From: Archivesica marissinica | Taxonomy: Eukaryota > Mollusca > Bivalvia > Venerida > Vesicomyidae | DNA length: 64,000 nucleotides | Direction: 5' to 3' | NCBI GenBank assembly: GCA_014843695.1 | Contig: CM026390.1 | Location: forward strand, 100,517,200-100,581,199 | Shown here: positions 13,501-28,500 of the stretch, in pieces | Numbering within the stretch: position 1 is the stretch's first letter | How the letters are laid out: each line of letters opens with the position of its first letter | Made by a program: the position numbers and the translations under genes | Notes under the pieces: generated by a model | Databases searched by the model: none | Seen by the model: only the letters and a program-made list of their open reading frames with translations | Told to the model about the DNA's origin: nothing

Positions 13501-16500
13501 ACAATACTGTCATCCTGCAAGTAGAACAATACTGTCATCCTGCAAGTAGAACAATGCTGTCATCCTGCAAGTAGAACAATACTGTCATCCTGCAAGTAGA
13601 ACAATACTGTCATCCTGCAAGTAGAACAATGCTGTCATCCTGCAAGTAGAACAATACTGTCATCTTGCAAGTAGAACAATACTGTCATCTTGCAAGTAGA
13701 ACAATACTGTCATCCTGCAAGTAGAACAATACTGTCATCTTGCAAGTAGAACAATACTGTCAACCTGCAAGTAGAGCAATACTGTCATCCTGCAAGTAGA
13801 ACAATACTGTCATCCTGCAAGTAGAACAATAGTCATCTGGCAAGTAGAACAATACTGTCCTACAAGTAGAACAATACTGTCATCCTGCAAGTAGAACAAT
13901 GCTGTCATCCTGCAAGTAGAACAATACTGTCATCCTGCAAGTAGAACAATACTGTCATCCTGCAAGAAGAACAATACTGTCATCCTGCAAGTAGAACAAT
14001 ACTGTCCTGCAAGTAGAACAATACTGTCATCCTGCAAGTAGAACAATACTATCATCCTGCAAGTAGAACAATACTGTCATCCTGCAAGTAGAACAATGCT
14101 GTCATCCTGCAAGTAGAACAATACTATCATCCTGCAAGTAGAACAATACTATCATCCTGCAAGTAGAACAATACTGTCCTGCAAGTAGAACAATACTGTC
14201 ATCCTGCAAGTAGAACAATACTGTCCTGCAAGTAGAACAATACTGTCATCCTGCAAGTAGAACAATAATGTCATCCTGCAAGTAGAACAATACTGTCATC
14301 CTGCAAGTAGAACAATGCTGTAATCCTGCAAGTAGAACAATACTGTCATCCTGCAAGTAGAACAACACTATCCTGCAAGTAGAACAATACTATCATCCTG
14401 CAAGTAGAACAACACTATCATCCTGCAATTAGAACAATACTGTCCTGCAAGTAGAACAATACTGTCCTGCAAGTAGAACAATACTGTCCTGCAAGTAGAA
14501 CAATACTGTCATCCTGCAAGTAGAACAATACTGTCATCCTGCAAGTAGAACAATACTGTCATCCTGCAAGTAGAACAATACTGCCATCCTGCAGGTAGAA
14601 CAATACTGTCATCCTGCAAGTAGAACAATACTGTCATCCTGCAAGTAGAATAATACTGTCATCCTGCAAGTAGAGCAATAATGTCATCCTGCAAGTAGAA
14701 CAATACTGTCATCCTGCAAGTAGAACAATACTGTCATCCTGCAAGTAGAACAATACTGTCATCCTGCAAGTAGAACAATACTGTCATCCTGCAAGTAGAA
14801 CAATACTGTCATCCTGCAAGTAGAACAATACTGTCATCCTGCAAGTAGAACAATACTGCCATCCTGCAAGTAGAACACTACTGTCATCCTGCAAGTAGAA
14901 CAATACTGTCATCCTGCAAGTAGAGCAATACTGTCATCCTGCAAGTAGAGCAATACTGCCATCCTGCAGGTAGAACAACACTATCCTGCAAGTAGCACAA
15001 TACTGTCATCCTGCAAGTAGAACAATACTGTCATCCTGCAAGTAGAACAATACTGTCATCCTGCAAGTAGAACAACACAATCCTGCAAGTAGAACAATAC
15101 TGTCATCCTGCAAGTAGAGCAATACTGTCATCCTACAAGTAGAACAATACTGTCATCCTGCAAGTAGAGCAATACTGTCATCCTGCAAGTAAAACAATAC
15201 TGTCATCCTGCAAGTAGAACAATACTGTCATCCTGCAGGTAGAGCAATACTGTCATCCTGCAAGTAGAACAATACTGTCATCCTGCAGGTAGAACAATAC
15301 TGTCATCCTGCAAGTAGAACAATATTGTCATCCTGCAAGTAGAACCATACTGTCATCCTGCAAGTAGAACAATACTGTCATCCTGCAAGTAGAATAATAC
15401 TGTCATCCTGCAAGTAGAACAATACTGTCATCCTGCAAGTAGAACAATACTGTCATCCTGCAAGTAGAACAATACTGTCATCCTGCAAGTAGAACAATAC
15501 TGTCATCCTGCAAGTAGAACAATACTGTCATCCTGCAAGTAGAACAATATGTCATCCTGCAAGTAGAACAATACTGTCATCCTGCAAGTAGAACAATACT
15601 GTCATCCTGCAAGTAGAACAATACTGTCATCCTGCAAGTAGAACAATACTGTCATCCTGCAAGTAGAACAATACTGTCATCCTGCAAGTAGAACAATACT
15701 GTAATCCTGCAAGTAGAACAATACTGTCATCCTGCAAGTAGAACAATACTGTCATCCTGCAAGTAGAACAATACTGTCATCCTGCAAGTAGAACAATGCT
15801 GTCATCCTGCAAGTAGAACAATACTGTCATCCTGCAAGTAGAACAATACTGTCATCCTGCAAGTAGAACAATGCTGTCATCCTGCAAGTAGAACAATACT
15901 GTCATCTTGCAAGTAGAACAATACTGTCATCTTGCAAGTAGAACAATACTGTCATCCTGCAAGTAGAACAATACTGTCATCTTGCAAGTAGAACAATACT
16001 GTCAACCTGCAAGTAGAGCAATACTGTCATCCTGCAAGTAGAACAATACTGTCATCCTGCAAGTAGAACAATACTGTCATCTGGCAAGTAGAACAATACT
16101 GTCCTGCAAGTAGAACAATACTGTCATCCTGCAAGTAGAACAATGCTGTCATCCTGCAAGTAGAACAATACTGTCATCCTGCAAGTAGAACAATACTGTC
16201 ATCCTGCAAGAAGAACAATACTGTCATCCTGCAAGTAGAACAATACTGTCCTGCAAGTAGAACAATACTGTCATCCTGCAAGTAGAACAATACTATCATC
16301 CTGCAAGTAGAACAATACTGTCATCCTGCAAGTAGAACAATGCTGTCATCCTGCAAGTAGAACAATACTATCATCCTGCAAGTAGAACAATACTATCATC
16401 CTGCAAGTAGAACAATACTGTCCTGCAAGTAGAACAATACTGTCATCCTGCAAGTAGAACAATACTGTCCTGCAAGTAGAACAATACTGTCATCCTGCAA

Positions 16501-19500
16501 GTAGAACAATAATGTCATCCTGCAAGTAGAACAATACTGTCATCCTGCAAGTAGAACAATGCTGTAATCCTGCAAGTAGAACAATACTGTCATCCTGCAA
16601 GTAGAACAACACTATCCTGCAAGTAGAACAATACTATCATCCTGCAAGTAGAACAACACTATCATCCTGCAATTAGAACAATACTGTCCTGCAAGTAGAA
16701 CAATACTGTCCTGCAAGTAGAACAATACTGTCCTGCAAGTAGAACAATACTGTCATCCTGCAAATAGAACAATACTGTCATCCTGCAAGTAGAACAATAC
16801 TGTCATCCTGCAAGTAGAACAATACTGCCATCCTGCAGGTAGAACAATACTGTCATCCTGCAAGTAGAACAATACTGTCATCCTGCAAGTAGAATAATAC
16901 TGTCATCCTGCAAGTAGAGCAATACTGTCATCCTGCAAGTAGAACAATACTGTCATCCTGCAAGTAGAACAATACTGTCATCCTGCAAGTAGAACAATAC
17001 TGTCATCCTGCAAGTAGAACAATACTGTCATCCTGCAAGTAGAACAATACTGTCATCCTGCAAGTAGAACAATACTGTCATCCTGCAAGTAGAACAATAC
17101 TGTCATCCTGCAAGTAGAACAATACTGCCATCCTGCAAGTAGAACACTACTGTCATCCTGCAAGTAGAACAATACTGTCATCCTGCAAGTAGAGCAATAC
17201 TGTCATCCTGCAAGTAGAGCAATACTGCCATCCTGCAGGTAAAACAACACTATCCTGCAAGTAGCACAATACTGTCATCCTGCAAGTAGAACAATACTGT
17301 CATCCTGCAAGTAGAACAATACTGTCATCCTGCAAGTAGAACAATACTGCCATCCTGCAAGTAGAACAACACAATCCTGCAAGTAGAACAATACTGTCAT
17401 CCTGCAAGTAGAGCAATACTGTCATCCTACAAGTAGAACAATACTGTCATCCTGCAAGTAGAGCAATACTGTCATCCTGCAAGTAAAACAATACTGTCAT
17501 CCTGCAAGTAGAACAATACTGTCATCCTGCAGGTAGAGCAATACTGTCATCCTGCAAGTAGAACAATACTGTCATCCTGCAGGTAGAACAATACTGTCAT
17601 CCTGCAAGTAGAACAATACTGTCATCCTGCAAGTAGAACAATACTGTCATCCTGCAAGTAGAACAATACTGTCATCCTGCAAGTAGAATAATACTGTCAT
17701 CCTGCAAGTAGAACAATACTGTCATCCTGCAAGTAGAACAATACTGCCATCCTGCAAGTAGAACAACACTATCCTGCAAGTAGAACACTACTGTCATCCT
17801 GCAAGTAGAACAATACTGTCATCCTGCAAGTAGAACAATACTGCCATCCTGCAAGTAGAACAATACTGTCATCCTGCAAGTAGAGCAATACTGTCATCCT
17901 ACAAGTAGAACACTACTGTCATCCTGCAAGTAGAACAACACTATCCTGCAAGTAGAACAATACTGTCATCCTGCAAGTAGAACAATACTGTCATCCTGCA
18001 AGTAGAACAATACTGCCATCCTGCAAGTAGAACAATACTGTCATCCTGCAAGTAGAGCAATACTGTCATCCTACAAGTAGAACAATACTGTCATCCTGCA
18101 AGTAGAGCAATACTGTCATCCTGCAAGTAGAACAATACTGTCATCCTGCACGTAGAACAATACTGTCATCCTGCAAGTAGAACAATACTATCATCCTGCA
18201 AGTAGAATAATACTGTCATCATGCAAGTAGAACAATACTATCATCCTGCAAGTAGAACAATACTGTCATCCTGCAAGTAGAACAATACTGTCATCCTGCA
18301 AGCAGAACAATACTGTCCTGCAAGTAGAACAACACTATCCTGCAAGTAGAACAATACTGTCATCCTGCAAGTAGAACAATACTGTCATCCTGCAAGTTGA
18401 ACAACACTATCCTGCAAGTAGAACAATACTATCATCCTGCAAGTAGAACAACACTATCCTGCAAGTACAACAATACTGTCATCCTACAAGTAGAACAATA
18501 CTGTCATCCTGCAAGTAGAACAATACTGTCATCCTGCAAGTAGAACAATACTGTCATACTGCAAGTAGAACAATACTATAATCCTGCAAGTAGAACAATA
18601 CTGTCATCCTGCAAGTAGAACAATACTGTCATCCTACAAGTAGAACAATACTGTCATCCTGCAAGTAGAACAATACTGTCATCCTGCAAGTAGAACAATA
18701 CTGTCATCCTGCAAGTAGAACAATACTGTCATCCTGCAAGTAGAATAATACTGTCATCCTGCAAGTAGAACAATACTGTCATCCTGCAAGTAGAACAATA
18801 CTGCCATCCTGCAAGTAGAACAACACTATCCTGCAAGTAGAACAATACTGTCATCCTGCAAGTAGAACAATACTGTCATCCTGCAAGTAGAACAATACTG
18901 CCATCCTGCAAGTAGAACAATACTGCCATCCTGCAAGTAGAGCAATACTGTCATCCTACAAGTAGAACACTACTGTCATCCTGCAAGTAGAACAACACTA
19001 TCCTGCAAGTAGAACAATACTGTCATCCTGCAAGTAGAACAATACTGTCATCCTGCAAGTAGAACAATACTGCCATCCTGCAAGTAGAACAATACTGTCA
19101 TCCTGCAAGTAGAGCAATACTGTCATCCTACAAGTAGAACAATACTGTCATCCTGCAAGTAGAGCAATACTGTCATCCTGCAAGTAGAACAATACTGTCA
19201 TCCTGCAAGTAGAACAATACTGTCATCCTGCAAGTAGAACAATACTGTCATCCTGCAAGTAGAACAATACTGTCCTGCAAGTAGAACAACACTATCCTGC
19301 AAGTAGAACAATACTGTCATCCTGCAAATAGAACAATACTGTCATCCTGCAAGTTGAACAACACTATCCTGCAAGTAGAACAATACTATCATCCTGCAAG
19401 TAGAACAACACTATCCTGCAAGTATAACAATACTGTCATCCTGCAAGTAGAACAATACTGTCATCCTGCAAGTAGAACAATACTGTCATCCTGCAAGTAG

Positions 19501-22500
19501 AACAATACTGTCATCCTGTAAGTAGAACAATAATGTCATCCTGCAAGTAGAACAATACTGTCATCCTGCAAGTAGAACAATACTGTCATCCTACAAGTAG
19601 AACAATACTGTCATCCTGCAAGTAGAACAATACTGTCATCCTGCAAGTAGAACAATACTGTCATCCTGCAAGTAGAACAATACTGTCATCCTGCAAGTAG
19701 AACAATACTGTCATCCTGCAAGTAGAACAATACTGTAATCCTGCAAGTAGAACAATACTGTCATCCTGCAAGTAGAACAATACTGTCATCCTGCAAGTAG
19801 AACAATACTGTCATCCTGCAAGTAGAACAATACTGTCATCCTGCAAGTAGAACAATACTATCATCCTGCAAGTAGAACAATACTGTCATCCTGCAAGTAG
19901 AACAATACTGTCATCCTGCAAGTAGAACAATACTGTCATCCTGCAAGTAGAACAATACTGTCATCCTGCAAGTAGAACAATACTGTCATCCTGCAAGTAG
20001 AACAATACTGTCATCCTGCAAGTAGAACAATACTGTCATCCTGCAAGTAGAACAATACTGTCATCCTGCAAGTAGAACAATACTGTCATCCTGCAAGTAG
20101 AACAATACTGTCATCCTGCAAGTAGAACAATACTGTCATCCTGCAAGTAGAACAATACTGTCATCCTGCAAGTAGAACAATACTGTCATCCTGCAAGTAG
20201 AACAATACTGTCATCCTGCAAGTAGAACAACAATATCCTGCAAGTAGAACAATACTGTCATCCTGCAAGTAGAACAATACTGTCATCCTGCAAGTAGAAC
20301 AATACTGTCATCCTGCAAGTAGAACAATACTGTCATCCTGCAAGTAGAACAACACTATCCTGCAAGTAGAACAATACTGTCATCCTGCAAGTAGAACAAC
20401 ACTATCCTGCAAGTAGAACAATACTGTCATCCTGCAAGTAGAACAACACTATCCTGCAAGTAGAACAATACTGTCATCCTGCAAGTAGAACAACACTATC
20501 CTGCAAGTAGAACAATACTGTCATCCTGCAAGTAGAACAACACTATCCTGCAAGTAGAACAATACTGTCATCCTGCAAGTAGAACAATACTATCATCCTG
20601 CAAGTAGAACAATACTGTCATCCTGCAAGTAGAACAATACTGTCATCCTGCAAGTAGAACAACACTATCCTGCAAGTAGAACAATACTGTCATCCTGCAA
20701 GTAGAACAACACTATCCTGCAAGTAGAACAATACTATCATCCTGCAAGTAGAACAACACTATCCTGCAAGTAGAACAATACTGTCATCCTGCAAGTAGAA
20801 CAACACTATCCTGCAAGTAGAACAATACTGTCATCTTGCAAGTAGAACAACACTATCCTGCAAGTAGAACAATATTGTCATCCTGCAAGTAGAACAATAC
20901 TGTCATCCTGCAAGTAGAACAACACTATCCTGCAAGTAGAACAATACTATCATCCTGCAAGTAGAACAATACTGTCATCCTGCAAGTGGAACAACACTAT
21001 CCTGCAAGTAGAACAATACTGTCCTGCAAGTAGAACAACACTATCCTGCAAGTAGAACAATACTGTCATCCTGCAAATAGAACACTACTGTCATCCTGCA
21101 AGTTGAACAACACTATCCTGCAAGTAGAACAATACTATCATCCTGCAAGTAGAACAACACTATCCTGCAAGTACAACAATACTGTCATCCTGCAAGTAGA
21201 ACAATACTGTCATCCTGCAAGTAGAACAATACTGCCATCCTACAAGTGGAACAATACTGTCATCCTGCAAGTAGAACACTACTGTAATCCTGCAAGTAGA
21301 ACAATACTGTCATCCTGCAAGTAAAACAATACTGTCATCCTGCAAGTAGAACAATACTGGCATCCTGCAAGTAGAACAATACTGTCATCCTGCAAGTAGA
21401 ACAATACTGTCATCCTGCAAGTAGAACAATACTGTCATCCTGCAAGTAGAACAATACTGCCATCCTGCAAGTAGAACAACACTATCCTGCAAGTAGAACA
21501 ATACTGTCATCCTGCAAGTAGAACAATACTGTCATCCTGCAAGTAGAACAATACTGCCATCCTGCAAGTAGAACAATACTGTCATCCTGCAAGTAGAGCA
21601 ATACTGTCATCCTGCAAGTAGAACAATACTGTCATCCTGCAAGTAGAACAACACTATCCTGCAAGTAGAACAATACTGTCATCCTGCAAGTAGAACACAC
21701 TATCCTGCAAGTAAACAATACTTCATCCTGCAAGTAGAACAACACTATCCTGCAAGTAGAACAATACTGTCATCCTGCAAGTAGAACAACACTATCCTGC
21801 AAGTAGAACAATACTGTCATCCTGCAAGTAGAACAACACTATCCTGCAAGTAGAACAATACTGTCATCCTGCAAGTAGAACAATACTATCATCCTGCAAG
21901 TAGAACAATACTGTCATCCTGCAAGTAGAACAATACTGTCATCCTGCAAGTAGAACAATACTATCCTGCAAGTAGAACAATACTGTCATCCTGCAAGTAG
22001 AACAACACTATCCTGCAAGTAGAACAATACTGTCATCCTGCAAGTAGAACAATACTATCATCCTGCAAGTAGAACAATACTGTCATCCTGCAAGTAGAAC
22101 AATACTGTCATCCTGCAAGTAGAACAATACTATCCTGCAAGTAGAACAATACTGTCATCCTGCAAGTAGAACAACACTATCCTGCAAGTAGAACAATACT
22201 ATCATCCTGCAAGTAGAACAACACTATCCTGCAAGTAGAACAATACTGTCATCCTGCAAGTAGAACAACACTATCCTGCAAGTAGAACAATACTGTCATC
22301 CTGCAAGTAGAACAACACTATCCTGCAAGTAGAACAATACTGTCATCCTGCAAGTAGAACAATACTGTCATCCTGCAAGTAGAACAACACTATCCTGCAA
22401 GTAGAACAATACTATCATCCTGCAAGTAGAACAATACTGTCATCCTGCAGATCCTGCAATAAACAATACTGTCATCCTGCAAGTAGAACAATACTGTCAT

Positions 22501-25500
22501 CCTGCAATAGAACAATACTGTCATCCTGCAAGTGAACAAACAATACTTCATCCTGCAAGTAGAACAAACTATCCTGCAAGTAGAACAATACTGTCATCCT
22601 GCAAGTAGAACAATACTGTCATCCTGCAAGTAGAATAATACTGTCATCCTGCAAGTAGAACAATACTGTCATCCTGCAAGTAGAACAATACTGCCATCCT
22701 GCAAGTAGAACAACACTATCCTGCAAGTAGAACACTACTGTCATCCTGCAAGTAGAACAATACTGTCATCCTGCAAGTAGAACAATACTGCCATCCTGCA
22801 AGTAGAACAATACTGTCATCCTGCAAGTAGAGCAATACTGTCATCCTACAAGTAGAACACTACTGTCATCCTGCAAGTAGAACAACACTATCCTGCAAGT
22901 AGAACAATACTGTCATCCTGCAAGTAGAACAATACTGTCATTCTGTAAGTAGAACAATACTGTCATCCTGCAAGTAGAACAACACTATCCTGCAAGTAGA
23001 ACAATACTGTCATTCTGTAAGTAGAACAATACTGTCCTGCAAGTAGAACAATACTGTATTCCTGCAAGTAGAACAATACTGTCATCCTGCAAGTAGAACA
23101 ATACTGTCATTCTGCAAGTAGAACAATACTGTTATACTTCAAGTAGAACAACACACTGTAGACATAGCATATCAGAGACTGTAGATATAGGATGCTGGAC
23201 ACGGTAGATATAGGATGTTGGACACTGTAGATATAGGATGCTGGACACTGTAGATATAGGATGCTGGACACTGTAGATATAGGATGCTGGACACTGTAGA
23301 TATAGGATGTTGGATACTGTAGATATAGGATGTTGGACACTGTAGATATAGGATGTTGGACACTGTAGATATAGGATGCTGGACACTGTATGTATATATA
23401 GGATGCTGGACACTGTATATATAGGATGCCAGACACTGTAGATATAGGATGCCAGACACTGTAGATATAGGATGCTGGACACTGTAGATATAGGATGCTG
23501 GACACTGTAGATATAGGATGCTGGACACTGTAGATATAGGATGCTGGACACTGTACATATAGGATGCCAGACACTGTAGATATAGGATGCCAGACACTGT
23601 AGATATAGGATGCCAGACACTGTAGATATATGATGCCAGACACTGTAGATATAGGATGCTGGACACTGTAGATATAGGATGCTGGACACTGTAGATATAG
23701 GATGATGGACACTGTAGATATATGATGCCAGACACTGTAGATATAGGATGCCAGACACTGTAGATATATGATGCCAGACACTGTAGATATAGGATGCTGG
23801 ACACTGTATATATAGGATGCCAGACACTGTAGATATAGGATGCTGGACACTGTAGATATAGGATGCCAGACACTGTATATATAGGATGCTGGACACTGTA
23901 GATATAGGATGCTGGACATTGTAGATATAGGATGCTGGACACTGTAGATATAGGATGCTGTACACTGTAGATATAGGATGCCAGACATTGTAGATATAGG
24001 ATGCTGGACACTGTATATATAGGATGCTGGACACTGTAGATATAGGATGCTGGACACTGTAGATATAGGATGCCAGACATTGTAGATATAGGATGCTGGA
24101 CACTGTAGATATAGGATGCTGGACACTGTAGATATAGGATGCCAGACACTGTAGATATAGGATGCTGAAAAAAAGACACTGTAGATATAGGATGCTGGAC
24201 ACTGTAGATATAGGATGCCGACACTGTAGATATAGGATGCTGGACACTGTAGATATAGGATGCTGGACACTGTATATATAGGATGCTGGACACTGTAGAT
24301 ATAGGATGCTGGACACTGTAGATATAGGATGCTGGACACTGTAGATATAGGATGCCAGACACTGTAGATATAGGATGCTGGACACTGTAGATATAGGATG
24401 CCAGACACTGTATATATAGGATGCTGGACACTGTAGATATAGGATGCCAGACACTGTAGATATAGGATGCCAGACACTGTATATATAGGATGCCAGACAA
24501 TGTAGATATAGGATGCTGGACACTGTTGATATAGGATGCTGGACACTGTATATATAGGATGCCAGACACTGTAGATATAGGATGCTGGACACTGTATATA
24601 TAGGATGCCAGACACTGTAGATATAGGATGCTGGACACTGTAGATATAGGATGCCAGACACTGTAGATATAGGATGCTGGACACTGTATATATAGGATGC
24701 CAGACACTGTAGGTAGATATAGGATGCTGGACACTGTAGATATAGGATGCCAGACACTGTAGATATAGGATGCCAGACACTGTAGATATAGGATGCTGGA
24801 CACTGTATATATAGGATGCCAGACACTGTAGATATAGGATGCTGGACACTGTAGATATAGGATGCCAGACACTGTAGATATAGGATGCTGGACACTGTAG
24901 ATATAGGATGCCAGACACTGTAGATATAGGATGCCAGACACTGTAGTTATAGGATGCTGGACACTGTAGATATAGGATGCTGGTCACTGTAGATATAGGA
25001 TGCTGGACACTGTATATATAGGATGCCAGACACTGTAGATATAGGATGCCAGACACTGTAGATATAGGATGTTGGACACTGTAGATATAGGATGCTGGAC
25101 ACTGTAGATATAGGATGCTGGACACTGTAGATATAGGATGCCAGACACTGTAGATATAGGATGCTGGACACTGTAGATATAGGATGCTGGACACTGTATA
25201 TATAGGATGCTGGACACTGTATATATAGGATGCCAGACACTGTAGATATAGGATGCTGGACACTGTATATATAGGATGCTGGACACTGTAGATATAGGAT
25301 GCTGGACATTGTAGATATAGGATGCTGGACACTGTAGATATAGGATGCTGTACACTGTAGATATAGGATGCCAGACATTGTAGATATAGGATGCTGGACA
25401 CTGTATATATAGGATGCTGGACACTGTAGATATAGGATGCTGGACACTGTAGATATAGGATGCCAGACATTGTAGATATAGGATGCTGGACACTGTAGAT

Positions 25501-28500
25501 ATAGGATGCTGGACACTGTAGATATAGGATGCCAGACATTGTAGATATAGGATGCTGGACACTGTAGATATAGGATGCTGGACACTGTAGATATAGGATG
25601 CTGGACACTGTATATATAGGAGGCTGGACACTGTAGATATAGTATGCTGGACACTGTATATATAGGATGCTGGACACTGTATATATAGGATGCTGGACAC
25701 TGTAGATATAGGATGCTGGACACTGTAGATATAGGATGCCAGACATTGTAGATATAGGATGCTGGACACTGTAGATATAGGATGCTGGACACTGTAGATA
25801 TAGGATGCTGGACACTGTATATATAGGATGCTGGACACTGTAGATATAGGATGCTGGACACTGTATATATAGGATGCTGGACACTGTATAAAACACACGT
25901 AATATAGGATGCTGGACACTGTAGATATAGGATGCTGGACACTGTAGATATAGGATGCCAGACACTGTAGATATAGGATGCTGGACACTGTAGATATAGG
26001 ATGCCAGACACTGTAGATATAGGATGCCAGACACTGTAGTTATAGGATGCTGGACACTGTAGATATAGGATGCTGGTCACTGTAGATATAGGATGCTGGA
26101 CACTGTATATATAGGATGCCAGACACTGTAGATATAGGATGCCAGACACTGTAGATATAGGATGTTGGACACTGTAGATATAGGATGCTGGACACTGTAG
26201 ATATAGGATGCTGGACACTGTAGATATAGGATGCCAGACACTGTAGATATAGGATGCTGGACACTGTAGATATAGGATGCTGGACACTGTAGATATAGGA
26301 TGCCAGACACTGTAGATATAGGATGCTGGACACTGTAGATATAGGATGCTGGACACTGTATATATAGGATGCTGGACACTGTAGATATAGGATGCTGGAC
26401 ACTGTATATATAGGATGCTGGACACTGTATATATAGGATGCCAGACACTGTAGGTAGATATAGGATGCTGGACACTGTAGATATAGGATGCCAGACACTG
26501 TAGATATAGGATGCCAGACACTGTAGATATAGGATGCTGGACACTGTATATATAGGATGCCAGACACTGTAGATATAGGATGCTGGACACTGTAGATATA
26601 GGATGCCAGACACTGTAGATATAGGATGCTGGACACTGTAGATATAGGATGCCAGACACTGTAGATATAGGATGCCAGACACTGTAGTTATAGGATGCTG
26701 GACACTGTAGATATAGGATGCTGGTCACTGTAGATATAGGATGCTGGACACTGTATATATAGGATGCCAGACACTGTAGATATAGGATGCCAGACACTGT
26801 AGATATAGGATGTTGGACACTGTAGATATAGGATGCTGGACACTGTAGATATAGGATGCTGGACACTGTAGATATAGGATGCCAGACACTGTAGATATAG
26901 GATGCTGGACACTGTAGATATAGGATGCTGGACACTGTATATATAGGATGCCAGACACTGTATATATAGGATGCTGGACACTGTAGATATAGGATGCTGG
27001 ACACTGTATATATAGGATGCCAGACACTGTAGATATAGGATGCTGGACACTGTATATATAGGATGCTGGACACTGTAGATATAGGATGCTGGACATTGTA
27101 GATATAGGATGCTGGACACTGTATATATAGGATGCTGTACACTGTAGATATAGGATGCCAGACATTGTCGATATAGGATGCTGGACACTGTATATATAGG
27201 ATGCTGGACACTGTAGATATAGGATGCTGGACACTGTAGATATAGGATGCCAGACATTGTAGATATAGGATGCTGGACACTGTAGATATAGGATGCTGGA
27301 CACTGTAGATATAGGATGCCAGACATTGTAGATATAGGATGCTGGACACTGTAGATATAGGATGCTGGACACTGTAGATATAGGATGCTGGACACTGTAT
27401 ATATAGGAGGCTGGACACTGTAGATATAGGATGCTGGACAATGTATATATAGGATGCTGGACACTGTATATATAGGATGCTGGACACTGTAGATATAGGA
27501 TGCTGGACACTGTAGATATAGGATGCTGGACACTGTAGATATAGGATGCTGGACACTGTATATATAGGATGCTGGACACTGTAGATATAGGATGCTGGAC
27601 ACTGTATATATAGGATGCTGGACACTGTATATATAGGATGCTGGACACTATAGATATAGGATGCAGGACACTGTAGATATAGGATGCCAGACACTGTATA
27701 TATAGGATGCTGGACACTGTAGATATAGGATGCCAGACACTGTAGATATAGGATGCTGGACACTGTAGATATAGGATGCTGGACACTGTATATATAGGAT
27801 GCCAGACACTGTATATATAGGATACTGGACACTGTAGATATAGGATGCTGGACACTGTAGATATAGGATGCCAGACATTGTAGATATAGGATGCTGGACA
27901 CTGTAGATATAGGATGCTGGACACTGTAGATATAGGATGCCAGACACTGTAGATATAGGATGCTGGACACTGTAGATATAGGATGCTGGACACTGTAGAT
28001 ATAGGATGCTGGACACTGTATATATAGGATGCTGGACACTGTAGATATAGGATGCTGGACACTGTATATATAGGATGCTGGACACTGTATATATAGGATG
28101 CTGGACACTGTAGATATAGGATGCTGGACACTGTAGATATAGGATGCCAGACATTGTAGATATAGGATGCTGGACACTGTAGATATAGGATGCTGGACAC
28201 TGTAGATATAGGATGCTGGACACTGTATATATAGGATGCTGGACACTGTAGATATAGGATGCTGGACACTGTATATATAGGATGCTGGACACTGTATATA
28301 TAGGATGCTGGACACTATAGATATAGGATGCTGGACACTGTAGATATAGGATGCCAGACACTGTATATATAGGATGCTGGACACTGTAGATATAGGATGC
28401 CAGACACTGTAGATATAGGATGCTGGACACTGTAGATATAGGATGCTGGACACTGTATATATAGGATGCCAGACACTGTATATATAGGATACTGGACACT

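Noticed and set aside
13241..23160. CRISPR-like regular array
   Set aside because: Units are contiguous with no unique spacers, the genome is eukaryotic, and the unit is explained by the exon 4 acceptor.
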